Assembly: GCA_022575985.1 (NCBI GenBank)
Contig: JAKSXM010000132.1
Location: forward strand, 2,604,001 to 2,668,000
Direction: 5' to 3'
Length of the DNA stretch: 64,000 nucleotides
From: Anagrus nilaparvatae
Lineage: Eukaryota; Arthropoda; Insecta; Hymenoptera; Mymaridae
The notes under the pieces are model-generated. The model saw only the letters and a program-made list of their open reading frames with translations. It did not search any database and was not told the origin of the DNA. Below are positions 22,748 through 33,774 of the stretch, one piece after another (position 1 is the stretch's first letter; every line of letters begins with the position of its first letter). The position numbers were made by a program, and so were the translations under genes.

Positions 22748-24147
22748 GACTGTGTCTTATTTTTTTTTTCGATATTTTTTTGCTCCCCCCATTTTTTTCG
22801 AATATTTTGGTCATAAAAAACACCTAGCTCCAAGGATTTTGGTTTTTGATTTTTTTAACCCGTGCCGCCGAGCACTTGAAGTTTCCCATTTAAATAACAT
22901 GGAAATTTCGAGGTATTAGCTTTGTAAATTTTTATAAATTTTTAAATATGTTTTAAGAAGCTAGTTATTGCTGGAAAACATACTTTCATATGTTGGAAAG
23001 ACATGTAAACAGCCCTGCATTCATTCCAAAGGGAATTCTGGGCATAAATCGCAAATTTACATGTTGGCTAAATCTTATAAAACAGGGTTTTTCGGTAATT
23101 TTCGATAAAACGCTGCAACCTCAAAAATTGACCAAAACACTTCTGTTTGGTCTAATTTTTTGGTGTAAGTGTCACCTTTTAAACGCCGTAAACCGCGTTC
23201 TTTTAAAATTGATTCTCTCATCACTATAGCCAATTAACCTGACGGTAATTTTCGACTAAAAATGACCAATTTTTTAATTTTTTTAAATTGCTGTCAAAAT
23301 TGTAATTTTTGACAAAATTGAGCTTTATAGGTCTTAAAAATTGTCTGCAAGTTTCAAATTTCCAAAAATTCTTTACTCACCGCTTTTCAATAAGTTATTA
23401 ACCAGAGATAATAATTTAAAGTCAGAGTCCTAATTTTAGGGTTTAAAGAAAAAGTCAATTTTTATAATTATCTTTGAAAAGCGATATCTTAAAAACTATT
23501 TCAAGAAAACAGACGAGTAAAGAAGTTTTGAAAACTTGAAGCTTGTAGAAAATTTTTTAGGCCTGTGAAACTTAATTTTGTCAAAAATTACAATTTTGGC
23601 AGCAGTTTAAACAAATTTAAAAATTGGTCAGTTAGGGTCAAAAATTACCAGTAGGTTGATTAACTATAGTGCTGAGAAAATCAGTGATAAAAATACACGG
23701 TTTACGACATTTGAAAGGTGATACTTAGAGAAAAAAAAGTAGCCCTACTAGAAGTGTTTTGGTCAATTTTTGAGGTTGCAGCGTTTTATCGAAAATTACC
23801 GAAAAACCCTGTTTTATAAGATTTAGCCAACATATAAATTTGCGATTTAGGCCCAGAAGTCCCATTGGAATGAATGGAGGGTGGTTTTCATGTCTTTACA
23901 ACATATGAAAGTATGTTTTCCAGCAATAACTAGCTTCTTAAAACATATTGCGGCCTCTGTAAAAATTTATAAAGCTAAAACCTCGAGACTCCCATGTTAT
24001 TTAAATGGGAAACTTCAACTGCCCGGCGGCACGGGTTAAAAAAAATCAAAAATCAAAATCCTTGGAGCTGGGTGTTTTTTATGACCAAAATATTCGAAAA
24101 AAATGGGGGGAGCCAAAAAATATCGAAAAAAAAAATAAGACACAGTC
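22748..24147. mobile_element. 1.4 kb near-complete palindrome (foldback)
   Basis: The arms, about 22748-23445 and 23450-24147, begin GACTGTGTCTTATTTTTTTT with TA on each side (22746-22747 and 24148-24149). Identity is high along most of the arm, for example GAAAACATACTTTCATATGT facing its complement. The short frame at 22990-23229 lies in the left arm and has no family match. Related single arms are at 6525-6900 and 38990-41393. The TA flank suggests a Tc1/mariner-type mover. Confidence 0.8.
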
Positions 24148-24151
24148 TAAT

Positions 24152-24176
24152 ACACACACACACACACACACACACA
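24152..24176. repeat. AC microsatellite
   Basis: About twelve AC dinucleotides directly after the foldback, part of the family R repeat's own simple-sequence tract. Confidence 0.85.
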
Positions 24177-24300
24177 TATAAAGACTTTTTTTAAAAGCCT
24201 GTTTGTTAGCTTCCTGAGGTCTCAAAATGTGCCTACTTGCCAAAAAATCAGAAATCAAAATTTGACCTAAAACAATGGTTCCTCTATGAGGAACCAAAAA

Positions 24301-24915
24301 TATATTTTTTAACTTTTTAGAAAATCTCCTGTAGAAGGATCACTTTCTAAAACTCTAAAATTCAAAATCTTCTACTGCCATTTATCCGCCCTTTTTTAAC
24401 TGCTATGAAATTTTGATTTGAAACAGTTTATTGTTGTGCCAAAAATGCAAAAACGTAGTTATTAAACTAATGCTTAACAATAGCCACCAATCTGCAATTT
24501 CAATCGTTCTCTTCTGTCACTGCCGTTTATCTGCGCTTTATAATTCTAAGTATATGATTTAACATATGTTTTAAAAATATTAACTATTTTATTCAATAAT
24601 ATGTAAATAGTTTAATTTTAAATATGACAGGTTCTGTAACATAATAATTAATATTGTTAAAATATGTGTTGAATAATATAATTATAATTTTATTTAATAA
24701 ATAACGGCTCTTGAAAAGAGTATTAGAAATAGGTAAAAAGAAACCATTTTTATTAACATGGAACAATCTGAAATTTCATTCTCAAACTCTTCATAAATTT
24801 TGTAAAATAACAATGTATGGGGTAGGAAACCCTTGAGCCTCAGTGACGATTCTATCAGGTGTTTCCGAGATGAAACATTGCTTTCAACATTATACTATGA
24901 TTTGAGTAAGCATTT
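24301..24915. other. Gene-free AT-rich sequence
   Basis: No frame, splice-bounded exon or repeat family recognised. It separates the family R copy from resumed segmental homology at 24916. Confidence 0.5.
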
Positions 24916-25669
24916 TTGGGCATTGTTTAAGGTAAGAGCATGAATTATCGACCCTGAGGAGCAATACCAGTCCTAAAGAGATAATACTTTATGAATTTTT
25001 TTTTTTTTACTTTATTATTTTTAATGTATGTAACTTTTATCAAGCATTATGTTATTTGTAAGAGCTATACCAGCCTGATCGAAATGTTGTAGGTATAACA
25101 GTTACAGCTCTGATATAATCGTTAGATTCAACATTATAATATTTATAAATGTTGTTGAATTAGAGATATTTGCTATTTTGTCCCATCAAGAGGAAATGAG
25201 TGAAATTTTGAAGTTTAGCCATTCGGAGATAAATTCTTGAGAAAAAAAATCTTAATTTTGAAACTATTTTTAATACTTTTGTAATGAGTTTTATTAATAG
25301 ATTACCAAAAAACTTCAAAATTCACTTAAAAATAACCGAAAGACGTATTATAAATCTAATTTGGACAGAACAGGTTTACCCAAAATCGGGGTTCATGAGA
25401 TAAAAGTTTGTTTTTCATTTGAAGTATGATTAAATTTTATAAAATAAATTTGATTAATCAAAATTTACTATTCATTTAATTTGAGTCATTCTATAAAAGA
25501 ATGATTTGCTTGCCAAATCGAATTCTCCAATTTGGCTTTTTAGGCACACTTTTTTATGCACATAAAATATGAACCTCCTTAACTTTTTAACCCTCTGCCC
25601 AATGGAGACATAATAACATTTTTCGGAAATTTTTCATTTTTTAATGAAATTTTTATTAATCTATTTAAC
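24916..25669. other. Gene-free duplicated sequence
   Basis: Collinear with 3945-4695 at high identity. No gene. Confidence 0.6.
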
Positions 25670-25676
25670 AAAACGG

Positions 25677-26141
25677 ATATATATCAGGCAAACCGTGTTA
25701 AAAACCGGTTTTTTAAGAGGAGCTGGCAACAACGATTTTTTATAGTGCTGCCTCACAGTAGTTAAAATTAATATTAGGTATAAAGCTACATATAGTCGAG
25801 CCGCCACCAATGTATTTTGCAACCCACTTTTTTTTTAGATCCGTGGATACAAATACCTGTATAATTTTTATAGAAATTGAGCTTTAAATTGGTAACCAGG
25901 GTATAAAAAAATACATGTGACTTAGTGTCGTGCTCATTTTTGATCCAAAAAAATATTTATTAACATTTACAAATGGTTTAAAGAAAAAAAAAGTGGATTA
26001 CGAATTACATTGGTGGCGGCTTGACTAATATATACTGCAGATCCGCCATAGAACCGTAGAGGATCCCTCGTCCCGTCATACACTGTTGCAAAAAGGCCAG
26101 AATAAGCTAGGTCGCCAACACGGTCTCCCTGACATATATCC
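25677..26141. mobile_element. 465 bp TIR element with 7 bp target duplication
   Basis: The ends are GGATATATATCAGGC at left and the complement of GGATATATGTCAGGG at right. ACAAAAC stands on both sides (25670-25676 and 26142-26148). Copy A lacks it at about 4697. An inner inverted repeat, GAGCCGCCACCAATGTA (about 25799) and its complement (about 26005), makes a second stem. Superfamily unknown: a 7 bp duplication with GG ends fits none cleanly. Confidence 0.7.
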
Positions 26142-26148
26142 ACAAAAC

Positions 26149-26779
26149 TAGTTACAAGAGTATTAAAAATAAAAATTCTTTTAATAAAAATTTAATTTTG
26201 TTTAAATTTCGACTTTTAATATTAAATGTTCGGCATTTTTATATTGAGCCTTTCAAAAGTCATTTCAATTGGAACCCTTATGTAAAATTTCCGACAAAAT
26301 CCAAATTTTTATTTATATTTTTATTTGGGCACGTGACTTGGAAGGAAATTTAAAATTTGTGAAAAGTAATTTTTTATGAAGCCACTAAAATGCTTTTAAT
26401 TTTTTATCCGTATTTTTCACCTTTAGGAGATTTTCTTTATCTCATAACATATCTAAAAACAATCCTCTCAACCGACTTTGAATTTTCTATGACATGTAGA
26501 ATTGAAGAAATTTAGGTTTGCGCGCTTGGTCCCAAAATAGTTCATATAGCCATCCACAGGCAAATTTTTGAAAAATTAAAAATTCGAATCTAGCGGATAA
26601 TTTTACTATGGATTAACTCCAGAAACTATTATCAGTACTTTTGAAACTAGTTTAGTTAATAAATTACTAAAAAATTTTATACAAAATGAAAAAGTTCCAA
26701 AAAACGTAATTTGGGTCTCGATTGGACAAATTTGCAGTGTGCCCAAAATGATGCGAATCAGGGGATTTGATCTACCAAA
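26149..26779. other. Gene-free duplicated sequence
   Basis: Collinear with 4705-5460 minus the MITE at 5171-5320. No gene seen. Confidence 0.55.
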
Positions 26780-27480
26780 TGTATCATTCTGTTTGGTTCA
26801 CAGAGAAAGGTCTTTATATCAAAAGGGGGAAATTTTCGGTATTTTGACAGCTCATTATATAATTGTCTCCTTTGACTTTCATGTAAATTACATTGCCAAA
26901 TAATGTGATTAATGTCCTGTGTATCTTAACCACAGGTGCACGCAAAATTATTAGTGATTTTTATCTTGTATAATTTAGCATTAAGATTATAATGTCCGGA
27001 TCTCAATCTATTTACTCTCGTAATTAGATTTATCGGTAATCAGCTGTCAATAAACCATGGTTTAGTAGAATCTTTATATTATTCTAGGAAATAGAATTTT
27101 GCTTTTGTTTTCCCCTCTCTTTTTATTCTATCATTACTTTTATTCTTATATATTTTTTGAAGTACCCAAAGAAGTCAGTATGCGATATAAGAATATTGCT
27201 AGGATTATTATCAGTACTTCCTTTGCCATTTTATCAGCCCTTTCATTGCCAGGAATGCCTGTGTATACTGGAATTCAAACTATTTGCAGACTATCGTCAT
27301 CAAACCGTCTTAATAGCTTTTTAATTTTATAAAGTTGGTTCTTATATCAAAATTATGCATATCTATCAGTGTTAAGTTAAATAAATCAAAAATTCTTATC
27401 CAAAATCAAAAATACTTCTTCTCGAAAGTCTTAAATTTAATTAATTTCATCAATTTGAACGATAAATTCATAAATAGATA
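26780..27480 (-). pseudogene. LINE 3' relic: RNase H and C-terminal zinc region
   Basis: On the minus strand, broken frames read IPVYTGIPGNERADKMAKEV (about 27285-27210), the conserved RNase H region of I/Jockey-group LINEs (usual form W.P.H.GI.GNE.AD..AK). Further on they read ITRVNRLRSGHYNLNAKLY and a CTCG..HIIWQC zinc-like pattern, which normally follows RNase H. Several stops interrupt it. The copy A position (about 5490-5530) lacks it. It is a 5'-truncated, decayed copy from a different LINE lineage than 17975-20999, which has no RNase H. Confidence 0.65.
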
Positions 27481-28284
27481 AAAATAATTATAACAGAAAA
27501 TTATCATTAAAAGTCATAAATTTGCTTAAATTGTCCAATACTATTGCTCCTACGTTACGTATTCAAAAATTAAAAATTAAAAAGAATATTATCTTTATCC
27601 ACGTGTAAAATGGTTTGCACGAAATTTTAATAAAAATATACAAGTAAAAATTTAATAAAAATATTTTGTTATTTTTTTTTGTTTTATTATTTTAAAAGCA
27701 TTAATTTTTATTGTAAGTCAGGGCGATTTTTGAAATATGATAAAAAATTGTAAAAAAACGTGATCATATAAATTTATTATTTATGTTTTAAGTAATAAAT
27801 TTTAATTTTAGTACTACTTAATAATTTAATTTTGATAGCATTTTCATGATTAATGTTTTATTATATAAATGAATCATGGAAATTATAATATTTAAAGACA
27901 GATCATATAAAAAATATTTTAATAATTTAATTTTTAAACTTCAGAAATTTCTTTAAGTGTAATAGTCACTTATAAAATTAAACACTATGTTGAAGAACCC
28001 TATGTTAATTTTTATATTATACTAGCTGTAAAATATTTTACCCAATATCAAAAATGGCGACTACAAACTTTTCTACCTCTGCTTAGTAATAGAACGCAGC
28101 GATATCCAATGCAGCGAAGTGTGGGCAAAAGCCAAGTTTTAATAACCGTAATAGACTTAATACAAATTTGTATTTATTAGTCTGTTAATTTAATGAAATA
28201 TTGTATAAAAAAGCTTACAACCGGTTTGTGTAAACGCAACCTAAATGCATGGTACTTAGGTAAACTAACGTTTACTTCCAGATT
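27481..28284. other. Gene-free duplicated sequence
   Basis: Collinear with 5530-6360. No gene. Confidence 0.55.
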
Positions 28285-28474
28285 TAAGTCGATAAATCAA
28301 AACTATTCTAAGTGCCTGAACCTGAATTATTCAAAATTCCTAAATTAATATTATTCCATGTCCACAAACCTTTATTATTCTAAGTCCCTAAGCCCAGATT
28401 TTTCATATTCCCTAAATTGAAATAATTCTAAGTCTCATTTGACCCCCCCCCCCTTAAACCGGACTATTTGAACC
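28285..28474. repeat. Minisatellite, copy B left part
   Basis: Units of TTATTCTAAGTCCCTAA type, then a C-rich CCCCCTTAAACCGGAC unit at 28442-28463. The array resumes at 31636 after the Copia insertion. Confidence 0.7.
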
Positions 28475-28845
28475 TGTTGAGAATAATTATTTTTATATAC
28501 TATTTATGTGTTTGTTTACGTAAAAGTGAATTAAGTAAAGTTGAGATTAAACATGTGTTTTTATGGGAAAAAGGAAATAGACTCTTATATTGATATTTTA
28601 ATTTAGTGTCGCAGCTTGTGTTCTTTGTCGTGAGAAAATAATATGTTCATATGTTAATCTTATATAATTTTAGTCAGTTAGTTAAAAGCAATCCTAGAGA
28701 ACAGTAGTCTTAAATCTTTACATATTTCTTTTATGTATATTAAGTAATAATAAAACTGTGTTTTTTCTTTATAAATAAAATCACTGAATAACCAAATTAT
28801 TTATCCTATAAGATCCTTACATGCAAAACCTAGTATATCTTATCA
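28475..28845 (+). repeat. Copia 5' LTR
   Basis: 371 bases, TG..CA ends. It contains an AATAATAAAACTG polyadenylation-like stretch and TTTATAAATAAAA, plausible as promoter/poly(A) region. Identical by eye to 31265-31635. Confidence 0.93.
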
Positions 28846-28860
28846 GGTTCTGGGCTCCAG
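28846..28860 (+). other. Primer-binding site
   Basis: GGTTCTGGGCTCCAG abuts the LTR. Drosophila Copia uses a half-tRNA primer (initiator Met) with GGTTATGGGCCCAG at this place; the likeness suggests the same mechanism. Confidence 0.6.
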
Positions 28861-29025
28861 TTAATGCTTTTTTTTTGTGCGTGTAAACTGGATAAATAAA
28901 AACAGTTAAGTGAAGTGTAATTATTAGTGCTATTAGTAAAGTTTATTTTAGTAAGTCAGTAAGAAAGTTAGTGCATTAATTTTTATATCAGTTTGTGTAC
29001 AGTGATTTATTAAAGAAAAATAAGT

Positions 29026-31083
29026 ATGGCAGATACAGTACGTTCTTGTTTAGAAGCCTTAGTAGAAAATAGCCAAGGAAAAGTAAATTATGATTCATGG
29101 CGTTTTAAACTAAATTTAACGTTAAAAACGAAGAAAATTTTTAAGGTAGCCACTGGAGTGGTTAGGAAACCAGATGCGCCGGAAACGGCAGAATCAGTCA
29201 TAGCATGGGAAAATAAGGATTTAGAAGCGCAAACATTAATAGGTCTCAATTGTTCTAGTAATATTGCGAAGAAAATCTCAAATTGTACAACAGCTCATGC
29301 AATGCTACAAAAATTGGATACTTTATATGGAAAAAGGTCCGATGTAACAGTGGAAGGGTTGCAAAGGCAATTTTTTGGCTATAAATACAATGAGTCAAAA
29401 TCAGTAATAGAAAATTGCATGCATATTCAAGAACTTGCAGATAGCTTATCAGCAGAAGGAGAAGAAGTTAAGGAAAGTTGGATTATGCAAAGAGTTTTGG
29501 CCATATTACCAGTAAAATTTCAACATTTTAGACCAGCATGGGATAACGTAAGTGCAGCTGACAAAAATTTAAGCACTTTATTTGATAGGCTCAGATTAGA
29601 AGAAGATAGATTAACTGATAGTGAACCAGTTAAATCTTTGCCTCAAAATGCACTTTTTGCAAACCAGTTAAATAATACAGAAAATATAAATAGTAAAAGT
29701 TTTGAATGTTATAAGTGTGGCAAAAAGGGTCATGTAATATCTGAATGCCGTGGAAAACCATGTGAGAAATATTTTGAATATATTAAAAATAAATTTGGCT
29801 GTAAAATTTGCAAAGAAAAGAGTCACCTTGCGAGAGACTGTCCAGAAAAGAATACGGAAAATCAAAGTAGTACGAGAAATTATACAGAGAGACGTGCTCT
29901 TATAACAGTAGGCTTATCAGCAGCAAGTTTTAGTAAGTTGTCAAGAGAAAATTTTAAAAATTTTTGGATACAAGATTCAGGTGTGACGCAACATATGTGC
30001 TGTCGTAAAGAATGGTTTTCTAATTATGAAGAGTTAGCTGAACCTGTAATGGTCTTAATAGGCAATGGTTCAGAATTAGAAGGTATCGGTGTTGGCGATA
30101 TAGAATTAGAAGCTTATGATAATAAAAATTGGAGAAAAGTAGTTTTACAAAATGTACTATTTACGCCGCATATGCCTTTTAATTTATTCTCTGCGTTAAC
30201 TGTATTAAAAAGAGGATATAAACAAGAAGCAGATGCAGAGAAATCATTTTTTAAAGATAGAGAAGGAAATATTGTTGTAGTGTCAATAAATAAAAATAAT
30301 CTATTTAGACCTCAGTTTCGTCAGGAAGAATTAGTAAAAGATGTAGCAAGTAATATTCCTTTTGATGAAAATTTTGGTATAGAAAGTTTTAGTGAATTGC
30401 AAATTCAAATCTCTAAAAATAGTGATATTGAAAAAGTCAGTGAAGAAAATTTAGAAGTTGAAGATAATGATGAAAATCAAACAGAAGAAAGTGAATCAAA
30501 TAAGTTATCAGATAGTAAATCAGAAAATAGTAATATTGAAAAAGTCAGTGAAGAAAATTTAGAAGTTGAAGATAATGATGAAAATCAAACAGAAGAAAGT
30601 GAATCAAATAAGTTATCATATAGTAAATCAGAAAGTAGTAATATTGAAATAGTTAGTGAAGAAAATTCAGAAGTTAAAAATAATGATGAAAATGAAACAG
30701 AAGAAAGTGAATCAAATAACTTATCAGATAGTCAACCAGAAAGTAGTGATATTGAAAAATTTAGTGAAGAAAATTCAGAAGTTAAAAATAATGATGAAAA
30801 TGAAACAGAAGAAAGTGAATCAAATAACTTATCAGATAGTCAACCAGAAAGTAGTGATATTGAAAAATTTAGTGAAGAAAATTCAGAAGTCGAAGATAAT
30901 GATAATAATCAATCCGAAGAAAGTGAATTAAATAAGTCATCAGATAGTCAGTCAGAAATTAGTGACACTAAAAACCAGCCAAGAATTACAAATTTAAGAG
31001 ATCGTAGAAATTTGAAGCCACCAGAAAGATATAAGCCTGAAAATTTTGATAAAGTAAAAATTTCAGTATCTGAAGCTCTTTAA
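29026..31083 (+). CDS. Copia Gag-protease polyprotein with five acidic repeats, 685 aa
   Basis: Residues 1-210 form a Copia-type Gag (WRFKLNLTLK and LGLNCSSN-like UBN2 region). Two CCHC zinc knuckles follow, CYKCGKKGHVISEC at 228-241 and CKICKEKSHLARDC at 259-272. The aspartic protease active site is DSGVTQHM at 317, with the usual GNGSELEGIG and NVLFTPHMPFNLFS blocks after it. Then, where integrase should be, come five 36-residue acidic repeats (466-645; SDIEKVSEEN..SESNKLSDS pattern, 108 bases each, starting 30421). The frame ends with LRDRRNLKPPERY, which looks like the integrase/RT linker. The frame is fully open although pol is deleted, so the deletion kept or created a translatable product. 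Gag and protease could assemble particles; the repeat tract's role is unknown. Confidence 0.88.
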   Translation: MADTVRSCLEALVENSQGKVNYDSWRFKLNLTLKTKKIFKVATGVVRKPDAPETAESVIAWENKDLEAQTLIGLNCSSNIAKKISNCTTAHAMLQKLDTLYGKRSDVTVEGLQRQFFGYKYNESKSVIENCMHIQELADSLSAEGEEVKESWIMQRVLAILPVKFQHFRPAWDNVSAADKNLSTLFDRLRLEEDRLTDSEPVKSLPQNALFANQLNNTENINSKSFECYKCGKKGHVISECRGKPCEKYFEYIKNKFGCKICKEKSHLARDCPEKNTENQSSTRNYTERRALITVGLSAASFSKLSRENFKNFWIQDSGVTQHMCCRKEWFSNYEELAEPVMVLIGNGSELEGIGVGDIELEAYDNKNWRKVVLQNVLFTPHMPFNLFSALTVLKRGYKQEADAEKSFFKDREGNIVVVSINKNNLFRPQFRQEELVKDVASNIPFDENFGIESFSELQIQISKNSDIEKVSEENLEVEDNDENQTEESESNKLSDSKSENSNIEKVSEENLEVEDNDENQTEESESNKLSYSKSESSNIEIVSEENSEVKNNDENETEESESNNLSDSQPESSDIEKFSEENSEVKNNDENETEESESNNLSDSQPESSDIEKFSEENSEVEDNDNNQSEESELNKSSDSQSEISDTKNQPRITNLRDRRNLKPPERYKPENFDKVKISVSEAL
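30421..30960 (+). repeat. Five tandem 108-base coding units
   Basis: Units start at 30421, 30529, 30637, 30745 and 30853, in frame, each 36 codons. Units 1 and 2, and units 3 and 4, are near-identical pairs, which indicates recent stepwise duplication. Confidence 0.9.
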
Positions 31084-31264
31084 TAAAACATATCAAGAAA
31101 AATTACAAAAGAAAGAAACATTGAAAAACTTATTAAATATTTATGAAGAATAGAAATGCAACATTTGAGAGGTGAAGGTCAGTTTTTTTTTACAGATATA
31201 TTTACGAAGCCGTTGCCAAGAAATATTAATTGTAAGACTTAAAATAAAAATAATTAAGGAGGAG

Positions 31265-31635
31265 TGTTGAGAATAATTATTTTTATATACTATTTATGTG
31301 TTTGTTTACGTAAAAGTGAATTAAGTAAAGTTGAGATTAAACATGTGTTTTTATGGGAAAAAGGAAATAGACTCTTATATTGATATTTTAATTTAGTGTC
31401 GCAGCTTGTGTTCTTTGTCGTGAGAAAATAATATGTTCATATGTTAATCTTATATAATTTTAGTCAGTTAGTTAAAAGCAATCCTAGAGAACAGTAGTCT
31501 TAAATCTTTACATATTTCTTTTATGTATATTAAGTAATAATAAAACTGTGTTTTTTCTTTATAAATAAAATCACTGAATAACCAAATTATTTATCCTATA
31601 AGATCCTTACATGCAAAACCTAGTATATCTTATCA
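31265..31635 (+). repeat. Copia 3' LTR
   Basis: 371 bases, same sequence as the 5' LTR as far as I can compare. Preceded by the purine tract AAGGAGGAG. Confidence 0.93.
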
Positions 31636-31795
31636 GAACCCCCCTCTTAAACCAGACAAATTTGACCCCACCCCCTTAAACTGGACAAATTTGACCCCCC
31701 CCCCCCCTTAAATCGAACAATTTTGACACCCCCTCTTAAACCGGAAAAATTTGACCCCCCCCCCTTAATTTTCAAGTTCTGAAGTACCCCCTCCA
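31636..31795. repeat. C-rich minisatellite, right part
   Basis: Five or so units of about 27-30 bases of the form CCCCCTTAAACCGGACAAAT with long C runs. This is the array into which the Copia element inserted. Confidence 0.85.
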
Positions 31796-32274
31796 TATAA
31801 ACATGTTCCATGTTAAAAATTTTATTTTATATAAAATTAAAGATGGAAAATACAAGATTTTTCAACGACATTTCAATGGACAGCAACAATATTACAAGAA
31901 CAATTAAGAACAGAACAATTAAGTTCGTAATATTTTTACAAAAACTTATTTATTAGCATATGTAGTAAATTGATATTTAGTTTATTTACAGTAGCATGTA
32001 GGCTAAATAATAAAATAAGTGTGCTAATTTTTTGAATGCTGATTTTATAATCTTATTCTATCTTTAAATTAAGATTTTTACGTACCATTAGATTGTAGCC
32101 ATGATGCCCAAATCAGGTTTTATCTTGTGATATTTTTATACTTTTTATAACTTTTACACAAAAATATCCTAATTGTAAGCTAAAAGAATTTTCAAATTGT
32201 TTCTCGGGAATTCTGTCAATTTTCATAATCTTTAAAAAATATATAATAATTCCTTTTATTTTCCAACATATCAC
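31796..32274. other. Gene-free AT-rich sequence
   Basis: Nothing recognised on either strand. Confidence 0.5.
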
Positions 32275-32545
32275 TCGAAAACATTGTCAGTAACGAATTG
32301 TATTTCAGGTATATATTCCCGCATGCAGAATGTTTTTCCAAGAGTATTTAGCAAATCAAAGGCTAATCTAAAGTTGACTTTCGTATATAAATAACTCGAT
32401 GTATCTTTCTTTTATACCAAAATTAGCTTTAGATGCGTTTGATTTCTTATATGCTCTTGAAAAACAATTTTGCATGCGAGAATATATACCTGGAACGATA
32501 CCTAAAATGCAGTTTGCTATTGACAATGTATTCGAGTTAGGGACT
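32275..32545. mobile_element. Hairpin MITE-like palindrome
   Basis: Imperfect inverted arms: TCGAAAACATTGTCAGTAAC and GGTATATATTCCCGCATGC at left face their near complements up to ACAATGTATTCGAG at right. The loop is near 32400. Target duplication was not resolved. Confidence 0.5.
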
Positions 32546-33036
32546 TTTTAGCTTGGTATATAATTTCTAAAGGTTTTTGATTTAAAACTAAAGGGGTTAA
32601 ACTTTTTAGGAGGAATCTTGGAAAATAATATTGTAAAATCTAATTAAAGTTTAATATATGTTTTTGTCTCAGAAGTTTTTATAAGGTAAGGTTTTTCCCA
32701 GGTAGTACCAAAATATCTAATATAAATTAAATATATAAAATAATGGAATGCAGATATGATAGCTCGAGTTATGATCTATCATACGTAACATTAATTTAAA
32801 AAAATTTATCTAATATATTGTTTGAGAAAATATATTTGACTTATTTCAATAAAAATTTTATTGATCAATATTTTTAAAATAAGTTTTAAATAATTATTAA
32901 ATTTGAATCATTTAATAATGATTGCTATAAGTATGCTAATTTAATTGTTGCAATGTTAAGAGATTCTCAGCATATGGTGTCCATTAGATGCATTCTGGCT
33001 AAATATGCGATTTAACGTGTTTTAAGATATTGTATA
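32546..33036. other. Gene-free sequence, end matching copy A
   Basis: 32917-33036 aligns with 7077-7200. The rest is unmatched AT-rich DNA. No gene. Confidence 0.5.
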
Positions 33037-33774
33037 CGTGGCTAAATTTAAACCAAACCGGCACAAGATGCATGGTCGGGTCTTCAAATCGGTTCCAAAG
33101 TATTTTTTTTCGAAAGTACTACTAAAAATAAGCCTCCATGCCAATTTTTAGCTTATAAGGTTCAGTCCTCGATTTTTGGCGACCCCTTTTTGTGTCTTGG
33201 ACTCTTATAAAAAAAGTAAGAAAAATGAGAAAAAGTTTTTCTTATTTTTTCTGTAAAAAACACACATTTACATGAAAAATTTTTTCCTCTTAGGTCCGGA
33301 TAGGAAATTTCCTGTAGAATCCAATTCTGGGGTTAAAAAAATTTTTTGAGCTGCGCATGCGCGAGAAATCGCTAAAATATCGCTAAACCCCCTTTTTTTT
33401 TTAAATTCGAATTTCTCAAAATTATATAAATAAAAAATCCTCTAGTAGGTTTCAAAGTACTTCTGATACTTCAAAGTTTACGACGAAAAAGAGAAACCAC
33501 TGGGTTATTGCGTTTTGAGAGCTCTAGATCAAAATATAGCAGCTTTAAAAGTTCATTATTTACAAAAATCAAATTTCCCGCCAAGTCACGTGACCAATTA
33601 AAAATCTGACCAAAAATTCGGATTCTGCGGGAAATTTTACCTAAGAATACCAATTTTTGTGTATTTTCAAAATTTTGTATCAATTTTACGAATTTTAAAA
33701 TTTTTAACCTAAATACTTAAAATTTCAAAAAAAATGCATTTATCAAAAAACGATGTTTTATTGATTTTTTCAAG

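Larger units (their letters stand above)
22592..24300 (+). repeat. Dispersed repeat family R, split by a foldback
   Basis: 22592-22745 (TTAGTACTTTCATGG, then ATATCACCGGTTACA and a CATA microsatellite) and 24148-24300 (AC microsatellite, TTAGCTTCCTGAGGTC, GGTTCCTCTATGAGGAACC) join into one copy of the repeat seen whole at 47140-48150. The foldback sits in its microsatellite. Confidence 0.6.
28475..31635 (+). mobile_element. Young internally deleted Ty1/Copia LTR retrotransposon
   Basis: The LTRs at 28475-28845 and 31265-31635 are each 371 bases, start TGTTGAGAAT and end TATCA, and look identical by eye. The 5-base duplication GAACC flanks the element (28470-28474 and 31636-31640). A primer site GGTTCTGGGCTCCAG directly follows the 5' LTR and resembles the internal initiator-tRNA-Met site of Copia. 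The purine tract AAGGAGGAG precedes the 3' LTR. The interior keeps gag-protease but lacks integrase, reverse transcriptase and nearly all RNase H, of which only the last ~30 codons remain (TDIFTKPLPRN, about 31149-31241). It would need enzymes from a full-length relative. Confidence 0.93.

Noticed and set aside
22990..23229. 79-codon frame
   Set aside because: Falls in one arm of a palindrome, with no domain or homologue that I recognise.
30656..30931. 91-codon Lys-rich frame overlapping the Copia gene
   Set aside because: Alternate frame of the 108-base repeats.
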